Notes under the pieces: generated by a model
Databases searched by the model: none
The model's input: only the letters and a program-made list of their open reading frames with translations
What the model was told of the DNA's origin: nothing
Position numbers and translations under genes: made by a program
DNA from: Argyresthia goedartella
Lineage: Eukaryota; Arthropoda; Insecta; Lepidoptera; Argyresthiidae
Direction: 5' to 3'
Assembly: GCA_949825045.1 (NCBI GenBank)
Contig: OX463818.1
Location: 32,938,906-33,002,905, forward strand
DNA length: 64,000 nt
Part shown: positions 31,448-39,530 of the stretch, one piece after another
Layout: every line of letters begins with the position of its first letter
Position numbering within the stretch: the first letter of the stretch is position 1

Positions 31448-32269
31448 ATGGATGTAGATATAAAAAAACAAATAATAAAATCAGTAAGGAATATTAAAAA
31501 TAAATTAAAAATACTGAAAGAGGAAGAAGATATTTCAGAACGTAAACAACGTAAGATATTAAAACCCATTACTGATCCGTTAGAGTCGATAGTCTCGATA
31601 CATAAAAACGAAGAGAATAAAAACAATCAAATGGAAGCTTCCAATGAGAATAATGATGATTACTTTAGCTCATGTACAAGTGACACTAGTATGCATACTG
31701 AAGATGAATTAGATGATAGTATTTTCCATGATGAAAGGAATAAAAACATTACTTATGGTATAAGAAACGAAGGAGGCAAAGTACTAATAGGAAACGTTCC
31801 CATCGTAATAAAGAAAACTGAAGATAGTTCAGTGTTTAGTATTAAAGATAAAAGCTATGTCATTACTCCAGGTCTATCAGAGTTGTTGTTTGAAAATAAA
31901 CCTAAGATAGATTTGATCACAGAACAAGATAGGTTACTATATAAAGATATTTTAATTGCTACTAATGCACATAGAAGAGGATTTATTCCATCAGGACAAA
32001 TACAAGGTAATTCAGGAATAAAATATTCAAAAATAATTAAGCCTTTATTTCTTGAAACTGAAACAAAAAAAGTACAACAAGGTGGTAGTTTACCAATATT
32101 AAAAAAATATAAATCAAATACTGATTTAGTATACTGGGACAATCCTAATGAACTTATTGATAGGTTAAAACTTTTAGTTGCCTCAAAGAGTGCAGGAAAT
32201 ACCAATCATGATAATGAAATAATTTCTATAATAGAGGAATTAAAAGAAGCAGGTATTATTAGAGAATAA
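31448..32269 (+). CDS. conserved Polinton protein (DUF8207-like)
   Basis: 273 residues. N-terminal third charged and probably coiled (KKQIIKSVRNIKNKLKIL), an acidic linker, then a folded C-terminal domain: ITPGLSELLFENKPKIDLIT, DILIATNAHRRGFIP, LVYWDNPNELIDRLKLLVAS and a final IIEELKEAGIIRE. I recall this C-terminal domain from uncharacterised arthropod proteins linked to Polintons (DUF8207); function unknown. Lies between ATPase and integrase; a virion or packaging role is possible from position only. Confidence 0.7.
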   Translation: MDVDIKKQIIKSVRNIKNKLKILKEEEDISERKQRKILKPITDPLESIVSIHKNEENKNNQMEASNENNDDYFSSCTSDTSMHTEDELDDSIFHDERNKNITYGIRNEGGKVLIGNVPIVIKKTEDSSVFSIKDKSYVITPGLSELLFENKPKIDLITEQDRLLYKDILIATNAHRRGFIPSGQIQGNSGIKYSKIIKPLFLETETKKVQQGGSLPILKKYKSNTDLVYWDNPNELIDRLKLLVASKSAGNTNHDNEIISIIEELKEAGIIRE

Positions 32270-32319
32270 ATAGAGCGTAAACTTTTTCATTAAACTAGTT
32301 TATTACTGACGGGCTAGCG

Positions 32320-32610
32320 ATGAACATCGATAAGTTTGGACATCATGTATTTAAACGACAGAAAATGGATAGTCACTCAGATTATCTGATTTGTAGTATG
32401 ACTGATGGATCTTTAAATAAGCTCCTTAAAAATATTGTAAATCCAGTAGATGCTGGAGATTGTGTGAACAAACAATATGTTGATAAGAATATAGAGAGCT
32501 TAGAAATTAAACTCAAATCAATAAACCAAAATCTGGCACAAATTGGATCAGAAATCAACAGTATCAAACAAAGTATAGAGTCAGTGAAACAGAAAATTAA
32601 AAAAAAATGA
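32320..32610 (+). CDS. small coiled-coil protein with fibre-like motif
   Basis: 96 residues. After MNIDKFGHHVFKR comes NIVNPVDAGDCVNKQYVD, which resembles the 'DA.NK.YVD' motif of phage tail-fibre and related attachment proteins, then a heptad-like coiled coil (IESLEIKLKSINQNLAQIGS). The shape suggests a trimeric fibre or scaffold. The stop TGA overlaps the integrase ATG (ATGA at 32607-32610). Confidence 0.6.
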   Translation: MNIDKFGHHVFKRQKMDSHSDYLICSMTDGSLNKLLKNIVNPVDAGDCVNKQYVDKNIESLEIKLKSINQNLAQIGSEINSIKQSIESVKQKIKKK

Positions 32611-33545
32611 GTAAAGAAATTGTAGTGAAAGAAATACATAAGCAAGCAAGAAAAAATTTTCCAAGAAGACATGTTGTGATGAAAGACATTGATGATTTAT
32701 GGCAAGCTGATCTAATCGACATGCAATCTATTTCTAGAGAAAATTCTAATTTCAAATACATATTGGCTGTTATTGATGTCTTTTCAAAGTATGCTTGGGT
32801 ATATCCTTTAAAACAAAAGAATATGGAACAAACATTTAAAGCATTCCAACATTTATTTAGTAAAAATCGTATTCCTAAAAATTTGCAAACTGATTTAGGA
32901 ACTGAATTTTACAACAAGAAACTTAAAACATTGTTCAATCATTATAATATAAATCATTACTCAACATATTCTACTAAGAAAGCTTCTGTAGTAGAAAGAT
33001 TTATTAGAACCTTTAAAGGTATTATGTATAGATATTTTAGTTTAAAAGGAAACTATGTTTGGTTTAGTCATGATATTCTTTCAAAATTAATAGAAATGTA
33101 TAATGGCAGAATGCATAGAACAATAGGTTTGAAACCCAATCAAGTAAATGCAAGTCATAAAGAACAGATATTGCAAAAATATAAAAATAATATACGTTTA
33201 GATAAAAGGTTCATACAAAATAAAACTATACTTAAGTTTGGAGATTATGTGCGTATAAGTAAGTATAAAGGAACTTTTGAAAAAGGGTATACACCAAATT
33301 GGTCGACAGAAATATTTAAAATTATAAAAATCCAGAACACAGACCCTGTCACTTATCTCCTAGAAGATGCTAAAAAAAATCCTATATTAGGATCGTTCTA
33401 TATTCAAGAATTACAAAAAACTAGACATCCTGATATTTATCTTGTTGAAAAAGTCATAAAAAAGAATGGAAATAAGCTATTCGTAAAATGGTTAGGTTTG
33501 CCTTCTAATGAAAACTGTTGGATAGATAAATCAAAAGTTTTATAA
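32607..33545 (+). CDS. retroviral-type integrase with chromodomain
   Basis: 312 residues. Catalytic core with D35 (LWQADLIDM), D96 (LQTDLGTEF) and E130 (SVVERFIRTFK), an intact DDE triad. A C-terminal chromodomain is at about 274-312 (YLVEKVIKKNGNKLFVKWLG, NCWIDKSKV), as in many Polinton integrases, where it may steer insertion to chromatin. Generates the 6-bp target duplication seen at the element ends. The N-terminal zinc domain is reduced or missing. Start overlaps the preceding stop by 4 nt. Confidence 0.95.
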   Translation: MSKEIVVKEIHKQARKNFPRRHVVMKDIDDLWQADLIDMQSISRENSNFKYILAVIDVFSKYAWVYPLKQKNMEQTFKAFQHLFSKNRIPKNLQTDLGTEFYNKKLKTLFNHYNINHYSTYSTKKASVVERFIRTFKGIMYRYFSLKGNYVWFSHDILSKLIEMYNGRMHRTIGLKPNQVNASHKEQILQKYKNNIRLDKRFIQNKTILKFGDYVRISKYKGTFEKGYTPNWSTEIFKIIKIQNTDPVTYLLEDAKKNPILGSFYIQELQKTRHPDIYLVEKVIKKNGNKLFVKWLGLPSNENCWIDKSKVL

Positions 33546-33650
33546 GCAAAATATACAAGTTACATTCTCATTCTGATAATACCTCTTCGAAAAGAAACAT
33601 CTTTTCATACAATTTTTATAAATAGTATTTTACAATTCGTTTAGATTACA

Positions 33651-34136
33651 ATGGTGATGCAAAAATCAAAAACAAATCAAAAAAAATGTATTAATAAAAA
33701 TGACAAAAATAATATCAAAAAAGGCACTGGAATGAAAAAAACTTTTAAAAATATAGTTTCAATTACAAAAAAGCATATAAAAAAATTTAAACCTCAATGC
33801 AAAAAGGCAGCTATCGAACTCGCCATGGCTGTTGTTAAAGAATTGGGTTCAGATTCAGATGAGTCTGTGATTACCCCGCGTGTGATACCTATCCCAAAAG
33901 TTGGAGGATTCTTGCCATTGATACCGATATTTGCTGGACTGTCTGCTGCTGGTGGTTTGGCTGGAGGGGCAGCTGGCATTGCTAAAGCAGTTAATGCTAT
34001 TAAATGCGCTAAGGAACGCTTGAAAGAATTAAAACGACATAACAAGAAAATGGAAACACTGTGTATAGGAAAAGGATTATGTCTCAAAGAGCGTGGTGAT
34101 GGTTTGGGAATTTATGTAAATAATAAAAAAAACTAA
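33651..34136 (+). CDS. basic-hydrophobic putative core/minor virion protein
   Basis: 161 residues. Very basic Lys/Asn-rich N-terminus (about 1-55), an acidic SDSDES patch, then VGGFLPLIPIFAGL and an Ala/Gly-rich hydrophobic stretch (AAGGLAGGAAGIAKAVNAI), then a basic helix KCAKERLKELKRHNKK. The general plan recalls the small core or membrane-active proteins of adenoviruses. LAGG-A fits the (M/I/L)xGG-x pattern cleaved by adenain-type proteases. The gene ends A-AAA-AAC-TAA (34127-34136), a retroviral-type -1 slippery heptamer directly before the stop, and the -1 frame is the protease. Confidence 0.6.
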   Translation: MVMQKSKTNQKKCINKNDKNNIKKGTGMKKTFKNIVSITKKHIKKFKPQCKKAAIELAMAVVKELGSDSDESVITPRVIPIPKVGGFLPLIPIFAGLSAAGGLAGGAAGIAKAVNAIKCAKERLKELKRHNKKMETLCIGKGLCLKERGDGLGIYVNNKKN

Positions 34137-34504
34137 ATCATAGGCTACCCAAGAGAGCGCTTACTAATATAGATTTACTTAAATATGGTCAAAACATTCC
34201 ATTTTTCAGAGGAGTGTTTATGAGGGATGATTTACCTCAGCATCCATTAAAAAAGGAATGTGCTATTATGAATCTTGACAATTCTGAGAATGCTGGAACT
34301 CATTGGGTAGCCTATGCAAAATTAGATAATTATGTAGAGTATTATGATAGTTATGGTAATTTAAAGCCACCAGAAGAATTAATCAAATACATAGGACCAA
34401 ATATATTTTATAATTATGATAACGATCAGAAACGTAACACATACAAATGTGGTCATTTATGTTTAAAGTTTTTAAATGCCTTTTGGGATCTAAATAAATA
34501 CTGA
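34127..34504 (+). CDS. adenain-like cysteine protease, apparently made by -1 frameshift
   Basis: Open in the -1 frame relative to the preceding gene from 34127 to the stop at 34504. Catalytic features of the adenain/ULP1 family: His in GTHWVAYAK, the acidic residue in YYDSYG, and Cys in YKCGHLCLKFL. Family homology (ALTNIDLLKYGQ, FFRGVFMRDDLP) begins well before the first in-frame ATG (34220), which lies inside the domain. No upstream ATG in this frame is uninterrupted by a stop. So translation probably enters by slippage at A-AAA-AAC, though splicing or a non-AUG start remain possible. It would process capsid proteins during maturation. Confidence 0.85.
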   Translation, partial: KKLNHRLPKRALTNIDLLKYGQNIPFFRGVFMRDDLPQHPLKKECAIMNLDNSENAGTHWVAYAKLDNYVEYYDSYGNLKPPEELIKYIGPNIFYNYDNDQKRNTYKCGHLCLKFLNAFWDLNKY

Positions 34505-34533
34505 GTACTTTACGTTTGAGTTCAGTTGTTGCA

Positions 34534-35220
34534 ATGTCTGTGACTCTAACAATCGTTGGTAATAAATCTATTCTCCAATCTGAATTTACATCTCCTTTGA
34601 GTTTAGATGGTAATTATGAGTGTGGTTTATTATTTTTTTCCACATTCAATTCAATTCCTAACATACATGAAAGCAATAACGTATTTGCATATGGGAATAA
34701 TGATGTGATAAAAATTCCAAATGGCATTTATGATTTATCTGCTTTAAATGAATATATAAAATCGAAAATGGAGAATTGTAACATTATGATTCATCCAAAT
34801 AACAATACTTTAAAATGTTCTTTATTTTGCACTAAACCAATTGATTTTCGCGTGAAAAATAGTATCGGTGCAATGCTTGGATTCTCGAGTACGATTTTGG
34901 AAGCGAATAAATGGCATGATTCAACTCATCCAGTGAACATTATACCAGCGTCTGTGATACGAGTCGAATGTGATCTAATACAGGGCTCTTTTACAAATGG
35001 TTCACCTACACATATAATACATGAATTTGTGCTTAATATTCCATCAGGATATCAAGTTATTGAAGTACCAAAAAACGTTATTTATTTCCCAATAAAAAAT
35101 AAATACATTTCATCAGTAACATTAAAAATTTTGGATTTAGAGGGAAACCTAATTAATTTTAACAACGAAAAAATTCAACTGCGTCTTCATCTAAGGAAAA
35201 GAAATGATAGTCTTCAATGA
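34534..35220 (+). CDS. minor capsid protein (penton-like single jelly roll)
   Basis: 228 residues from ATG 34534 (MSVTLTIVGNKSILQSEFTS). Matches the Polinton minor capsid family by layout: SPLSLDGNYECGLLFFSTFN, IPNGIYDLSALNEYIK, SIGAMLGFSS, a long run around ASVIRVECDLIQGSFTNGSP and HIIHEFVLNIPSGYQVIEVP, and an end INFNNEKIQLRLHLRKR. Expected to form the pentameric vertices of a capsid with the neighbouring major capsid protein. Overlaps the next small ORF by 17 nt. Confidence 0.88.
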   Translation: MSVTLTIVGNKSILQSEFTSPLSLDGNYECGLLFFSTFNSIPNIHESNNVFAYGNNDVIKIPNGIYDLSALNEYIKSKMENCNIMIHPNNNTLKCSLFCTKPIDFRVKNSIGAMLGFSSTILEANKWHDSTHPVNIIPASVIRVECDLIQGSFTNGSPTHIIHEFVLNIPSGYQVIEVPKNVIYFPIKNKYISSVTLKILDLEGNLINFNNEKIQLRLHLRKRNDSLQ

Positions 35221-35365
35221 TAATCATGATGTCTATAAAATAAACAAAAATAATAAATCTAAAGCCATTATCAAGAGCAACGTGAAACAAACCACACGTA
35301 AAAAGTTAAAAATAATTACAAAAAGTAATAAGGAATTTCTTCAAACTTTGGGGTTTAAAATATGA
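35204..35365 (+). CDS. 53-residue basic protein between the capsid genes
   Basis: ATG 35204 lies inside the end of the minor capsid gene in another frame; the stop TGA (35363-35365) overlaps the major capsid ATG (35362) as ATGA. The protein starts MIVFNDNHDVYKINKNNK, is Lys/Asn/Ile-rich and ends KEFLQTLGFKI. The double overlap and unbroken frame in AT-rich DNA argue that it is real. Function unknown; possibly a DNA-binding or capsid accessory peptide. Confidence 0.6.
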   Translation: MIVFNDNHDVYKINKNNKSKAIIKSNVKQTTRKKLKIITKSNKEFLQTLGFKI

Positions 35366-36573
35366 GTATTCTAAAAATATCAGATTATCCGCAGTTCGAT
35401 AATTCTATCGAAAGTTATGAAACGCATACCTACAATCCCTACAATAATAGCTTTAATGAAAATGATGAAATAAGAATACCAATTCATCAGCAAGATATCT
35501 ACTTACTACCATCATCAAGTGCGATATACATCGAGGGAAAATTTTGTGTGCAGGCTCGAGATCTGGCTGGAGTTATCAAAAAAAAAAAAGTTAATCTAAC
35601 TAATAATGCAATTTCCTTTCTATTTCAAGACATTAGATATGAAATGAATGGTGTAGAAATAGATCGTGTACGAAATGTTGGAATAACAACAACTATGAAA
35701 TCTTTAGTATCTATGAGTAGTGGAGAAAATAAAGTAGCAGCTATATGGGGTTGGAACATAGACGGATTTCATGATCAAGATGATAGTTTTTACGTCTTAC
35801 TACCATTAAATAAATTATTAGGCTTTGCAGAAGATTATAGAAAAATAATAATAAATTGTAAACATGAACTAATTCTCAATAGAACTAGTACAAGTTTAAA
35901 TAGTGTAGTTACTGACAAAGATGACTCTGTTACAGTAAGTTTACAAAAAGTGCAATGGCGTATGCCTCATATCAAGGTATCTGACCAGCAAAAGCTTACT
36001 TTAATAAAACACTTAGAGAAAGACAAACCTATACAAATCGCATACAGAAATTGGGATCTATATGAATATCCATTATTACCTAAATCTACCAAGCATACAT
36101 GGTCTGTTAAAACAACTTCACAATTAGAGAAACCACGTTATGTTATATTTGGATTACAAACAAATAGAAAAAATAATAATGTTAAAGACAGTGCCATTTT
36201 CGATCATTGTAATTTGAAAAATGTTACTTTATTCTTAAATTCTTACTATTATCCATACGATGCTCTTAATTTGAAATTTGATGAAAACAAGTACAATATA
36301 TTATACGATATGTATGCTAGATTTCGTCAGTCGTTCTATAATCTTCCTGTAGACCCGTTGATTGATCACCTAACATTTAAAACTAAAGCTCCGTTGTATG
36401 TAATTGATTGTTCACGGCAAAACGAAAATTTAAAAACAGGACCTGTTGATGTACGTTTAGAAATTGAATGTGAAAAGGATATTCCGGATAACACAAGCGC
36501 ATATTGCTTAATAATAAACGATCATCTGGTAGAGTACAGACCTTTAAGTAATATAGTACGAAAAATATCATGA
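35362..36573 (+). CDS. major capsid protein (double jelly-roll type)
   Basis: 403 residues, in the size range for arthropod Polinton major capsid proteins. Recognisable stretches: IRIPIHQQDIYLLPSSSAIY, ISFLFQDIRYEMNGVEIDRV, MSSGENKVAAIWGWNIDGFH, VSLQKVQWRMPHIKVSDQQK, PRYVIFGLQTNRKNN, CNLKNVTLFLNSYYYPYDAL, and the end CLIINDHLVEYRPLSNIVRK. The family is predicted to build an icosahedral shell like adenovirus hexon-type proteins. Start and stop each overlap the neighbouring genes by 4 nt (ATGA at 35362 and 36570). Confidence 0.9.
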   Translation: MSILKISDYPQFDNSIESYETHTYNPYNNSFNENDEIRIPIHQQDIYLLPSSSAIYIEGKFCVQARDLAGVIKKKKVNLTNNAISFLFQDIRYEMNGVEIDRVRNVGITTTMKSLVSMSSGENKVAAIWGWNIDGFHDQDDSFYVLLPLNKLLGFAEDYRKIIINCKHELILNRTSTSLNSVVTDKDDSVTVSLQKVQWRMPHIKVSDQQKLTLIKHLEKDKPIQIAYRNWDLYEYPLLPKSTKHTWSVKTTSQLEKPRYVIFGLQTNRKNNNVKDSAIFDHCNLKNVTLFLNSYYYPYDALNLKFDENKYNILYDMYARFRQSFYNLPVDPLIDHLTFKTKAPLYVIDCSRQNENLKTGPVDVRLEIECEKDIPDNTSAYCLIINDHLVEYRPLSNIVRKIS

Positions 36574-37052
36574 AATCATCAGCTATTGTAGATGTACAAG
36601 GATTCAGAAGAGAAAATAATGAATTTATTATTAAAGAAATTGCTATCATTTGTGGTGATCAAGTTCAAGTTTTATTAATTCTTCCACCTTTTTCATTTCA
36701 CCACCTTACATACACAGAAAAGATGCAAATCAGATGGATAGAACGAAATAGAAAAATTTTCTGGAATGATGGCTTCATTACCTATGACAATTTTTTAATG
36801 AACACGCAGCCATTCTTGGTTGACAAAACAATTTATTGTAAAGGGGTAGAAAAAGCGACTTGGATTAAGAATATATTTAATCATGATGATGTTATAAATT
36901 TAGAATACGTTAAATGTCCTAGTTTGTTAAGTTTGCATAAAGAATATAGATTTTGTAATGATATTTTAAATTGTATGTATCATCCTTCATTTTGTGCACT
37001 AAAAAATGTTACATGTTTAAAAAAATGGTGTACTTTTTTAAAAATAATATAA
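36570..37052 (+). CDS. conserved Polinton protein, possibly degenerate DnaQ-like
   Basis: 160 residues. Begins AIVDVQGFRRENNEFIIKEI, which recalls the first motif of DEDD exonucleases (D-x-E followed by KE) with Gln in place of Glu. It ends with a Cys/His-rich block (VKCPSLLSL, CNDILNCMYHP, FCALKNVTCLKKW). The exonuclease link is weak and a metal-free, structural role is equally possible. Last gene before the right terminal repeat; ATG overlaps the major capsid stop (ATGA). Confidence 0.6.
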   Translation: MKSSAIVDVQGFRRENNEFIIKEIAIICGDQVQVLLILPPFSFHHLTYTEKMQIRWIERNRKIFWNDGFITYDNFLMNTQPFLVDKTIYCKGVEKATWIKNIFNHDDVINLEYVKCPSLLSLHKEYRFCNDILNCMYHPSFCALKNVTCLKKWCTFLKII

Positions 37053-37167
37053 ACCATCGTTGAAATATCTTTTTTTTATTTTTCAAATACCTTATTTCCT
37101 TTTGTAATTTATAAGAAATATATACGCATAGCGTAGGCGGCGTACCCGTCCTATCAGATAAAAAAAA

Positions 37168-37379
37168 ACAGTAAGATTCTGTAGCTCAGATCGTCATCAG
37201 TCAACATAAGCAATTGAAAAGAGCTGCAGTACGAATCAGACACACTTCAGAATAAACAGGTTGCCGTTTAAAACCTGCAGGGTAGGATAACATTGCGGGG
37301 TTTTGCAGCACAAACCGAGCGGAGCGAGCGAAGCGAGCGGCGCGAATTTGTGATGCAGAACCCCCAATGTTACCCTACT
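37168..37379 (-). repeat. Polinton right terminal inverted repeat
   Basis: Inverse copy of 22061-22265 with a few substitutions and a short insertion near 37195-37205. Ends ...ccaatgttaccctact, followed by the cacagc target duplication. Confidence 0.9.
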
Positions 37380-37385
37380 CACAGC

Positions 37386-38942
37386 CATGTAGTAGTATCC
37401 TCGGATCATGGCCCCAGAGCGGCCGTGCATGTTACCCAGAAGGCTGAGGACCCTGACGCCGGGTTTCTGCTGGACCGGTATAGCTCACTTGACAAGTTGA
37501 TAAACGTGTCCACTTGGATTAGGAGATTCGCTCGAAATTGTCGTACTCCTCGCGATCAGCGAACGTTGAACCCTATTCTGACTCCGGCAGAGCGAAACGA
37601 GTCGCTATTGAATTTGGTCCGGTTGGTACAGTCCTCGAAGTTTGGGGCAGAATTGGAGATTATACGAAGTGGACGTTCGAAATTGAAGGGAGCCGTCGCG
37701 CGTCTCAACCCCTTTGTTGATTCGACCGGGTAACTTCGGGTAGGAGGAAGATTGCGCAATGCGAATCTGTCGTATTCGGCTCGTCACCCACTTCTGCTCC
37801 CCAAGGGGGGACAGTTAGTTGAATTGCTGGTGACTGATCGTCATATTAAAAACGCGCATGCCGGATGTAACGCGTTGTTGGCCACGCTCCAGCGGGAGTT
37901 TTGGATCTTATCTGCCCGCCGTGTCATACGGAACATCGTGTTTCGGTGCATGCCTTGTTATCGACTTAAGGCAGCCACGATGCAACCTCTCATGGGGGAC
38001 TTGCCCCCTGATCGTGTGAATGAGGTCAGACCGTTTTCAGGTGTTGGTACGGATTTTGCAGGACCGTTTATGGTGAAGAGTTCACGATTGCGTACCGCTA
38101 AGCAATACAAGGCGTACCTATGTGTGTTTGTTTGTTTATCCACCAAGGCGGTACATCTCGAGCTCGTTGCTGATCTCTCGACAGAGGCTTTCATTGCTTG
38201 TTTGGATAGGTTTGTTTCTCGAAGGGGACTTCCAACTTTGATCCGCTCTGATAACGGCACTAACTACATAGGTGCGGAACGATACTTACGAGAGATAGTC
38301 AACTTTTTGAATGTAAATAAAGTGGATATTGGAACGGTCCTCTCCCGTCGGGGTATACAGTGGACCTTCAGCCCACCGATTTGCCCCCACTGGGGTGGGA
38401 TTTTTGAGGCCGTAGTTAAGTCAGCTAAGACGCACTTGGGGCGTATAGTAGGTCAGACCGCGCTGACTTTTGAGGAGCTCGCGACATTGTTTTGTAAGAT
38501 CGAGGCCGTTCTCAATTCGCGACCGTTGTGTCCGCTCAGCTCGGATCCAAATGACCTGGAGGCTCTGACCCCAGGCCATTTCTTGATAGGACAGCCACTT
38601 AACGCGTTGCCCGAGCACCCCTTCGAGGGAGTGAAATTGTATCGGTTGTCAAGGTATCAGATGTTGCAGCAGTTTACTCAGAATTTCTGGAAGCGTTGGT
38701 CGCTCGAGTATCTGCATATCTTACAACAGCGCCTTAAGTGGACTGACAAAACTAGCCCCCCTAGTGTTGGTGACCTCGTTCTGGTTAAGGATGCTAACCT
38801 ACCGCCACTACGTTGGCGCAGGGGGCGCATTGTTCACTTGTTCCCTGGCAAGGACGGGACCCCCCGGTCTGCAGAGGTTCTAGTAGGAGGCTCGGTTCTA
38901 AAACGAGCGGTAGCAACGTTGTCTCGGCTGCCCGTAGATTAG
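37386..38942 (+). pseudogene. pol: BEL/Pao Pol, third segment: integrase
   Basis: Continues the frame of 21575-22060 across the Polinton. One nonsense codon (TAA 37731-37733) breaks it just before the conserved integrase start; the frame is otherwise open to TAG 38940. Zinc site region: HIKNAHAGCNALLATLQREF and CMPCYRLKA. Catalytic DDE: GVGTDFAGPF, IRSDNGTNYIGA, and PHWGGIFEAVVKSAK. The C-terminal domain has VGDLVLVKDANLPPLRWRRG and RAVATLSRLPVD, typical of BEL/Pao integrases. The stop is followed at once by purine-rich sequence and the 3' LTR. Confidence 0.9.
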
Positions 38943-38970
38943 GGGACAGGTGGGTGCCTGTCCGGGCGGG

Positions 38971-39520
38971 TGATTGTTCGATTCCAAATCGATATTCGAT
39001 CGATGGTTTCTGAACGGCCATTTTGAATTTGACGTTAGCTGCCAACCTAGCAGTTTTTTGACAACTGACAGACGAAAGCGCTCGCAATGTAAACGCGTTT
39101 TGGTTAGGGTATTGAAATTAAATCGCAGGCCATCTGGAATGTATTCGGGGTTCCCTCAGGATTGTCAATATAGCTGAGTGTGTTGTGGTTCCCCGAACCA
39201 GATAAAGTTCGCATTTTCGTGGCCGATTGGTTTTTACCACGTAACATAACCTGTGTTGGAACACTGTGCTCTTTGAAGCTGGCTCGCCAGTCATACCTGG
39301 TTGGCTGAAGAACCTGTCTACCAAGAAGAGCCTAGGGTGCACCCGGGGCTTGCAGAGAGACAGGAGGTTGACGGGACCGAAGCAAAGACCAGGTTAGATC
39401 GACCCCAATTACTTCAGCTCGGTGAATCGCCGACGTTCACACTTCTTGGCAACTGATCGTTACGCTACCTCGTAGCTGATGGGCCCCTACGAGGTCATTA
39501 GGTGCCGAGAAGCCTGAACA
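38971..39520 (+). repeat. 3' LTR of BEL/Pao
   Basis: The last 515 bp match the 5' LTR (12255-12769) and end gcctgaaca. I place the start at tgattgttcg (38971), right after a purine-rich tract ccgggcggg; the exact start is inferred. No target duplication is found because the 5' LTR start is missing. Confidence 0.7.
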
Positions 39521-39530
39521 GTACCTATTT

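Larger units (their letters stand above)
22061..37379 (+). mobile_element. complete Polinton/Maverick DNA transposon
   Basis: 15,319 bp with a perfect 6-bp target duplication cacagc (22055-22060 and 37380-37385), as is typical of Polintons. Ends begin AG and end CT, within terminal inverted repeats of about 200 bp. It carries the full core set: protein-primed PolB, packaging ATPase, integrase, adenain-like protease, minor and major capsid proteins, plus small genes and two spliced accessory genes. The core frames are open, so this copy looks young. Most core genes are on the plus strand; one accessory gene is on the minus strand. The left arm has taken two MITE insertions. Confidence 0.97.
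12255..39520 (+). mobile_element. BEL/Pao LTR retrotransposon split by two nested insertions
   Basis: 5' LTR (12255-12769), leader, gag, pol and 3' LTR (to 39520) in normal order. Pol is interrupted by a gypsy element (16681-21291) and a Polinton (22061-37379); when these and their target duplications are discounted the pol frame continues in phase at both junctions. Without insertions the element is about 7.3 kb, normal for BEL/Pao. LTRs share the last 515 bp with few differences (for example cccgggcc against cccggggc). Its stops and a frameshift make it non-autonomous now. Confidence 0.9.

Noticed and set aside
32382..32672. Minus-strand ORFs opposite Polinton genes (also 28259-28531, 31855-32205, 33794-34087)
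   Set aside because: Shadow frames of clear plus-strand genes with conserved motifs.
37236..37430. Minus-strand ORF ending like the extension above
   Set aside because: Mirror image created by the inverted repeat, not a gene.
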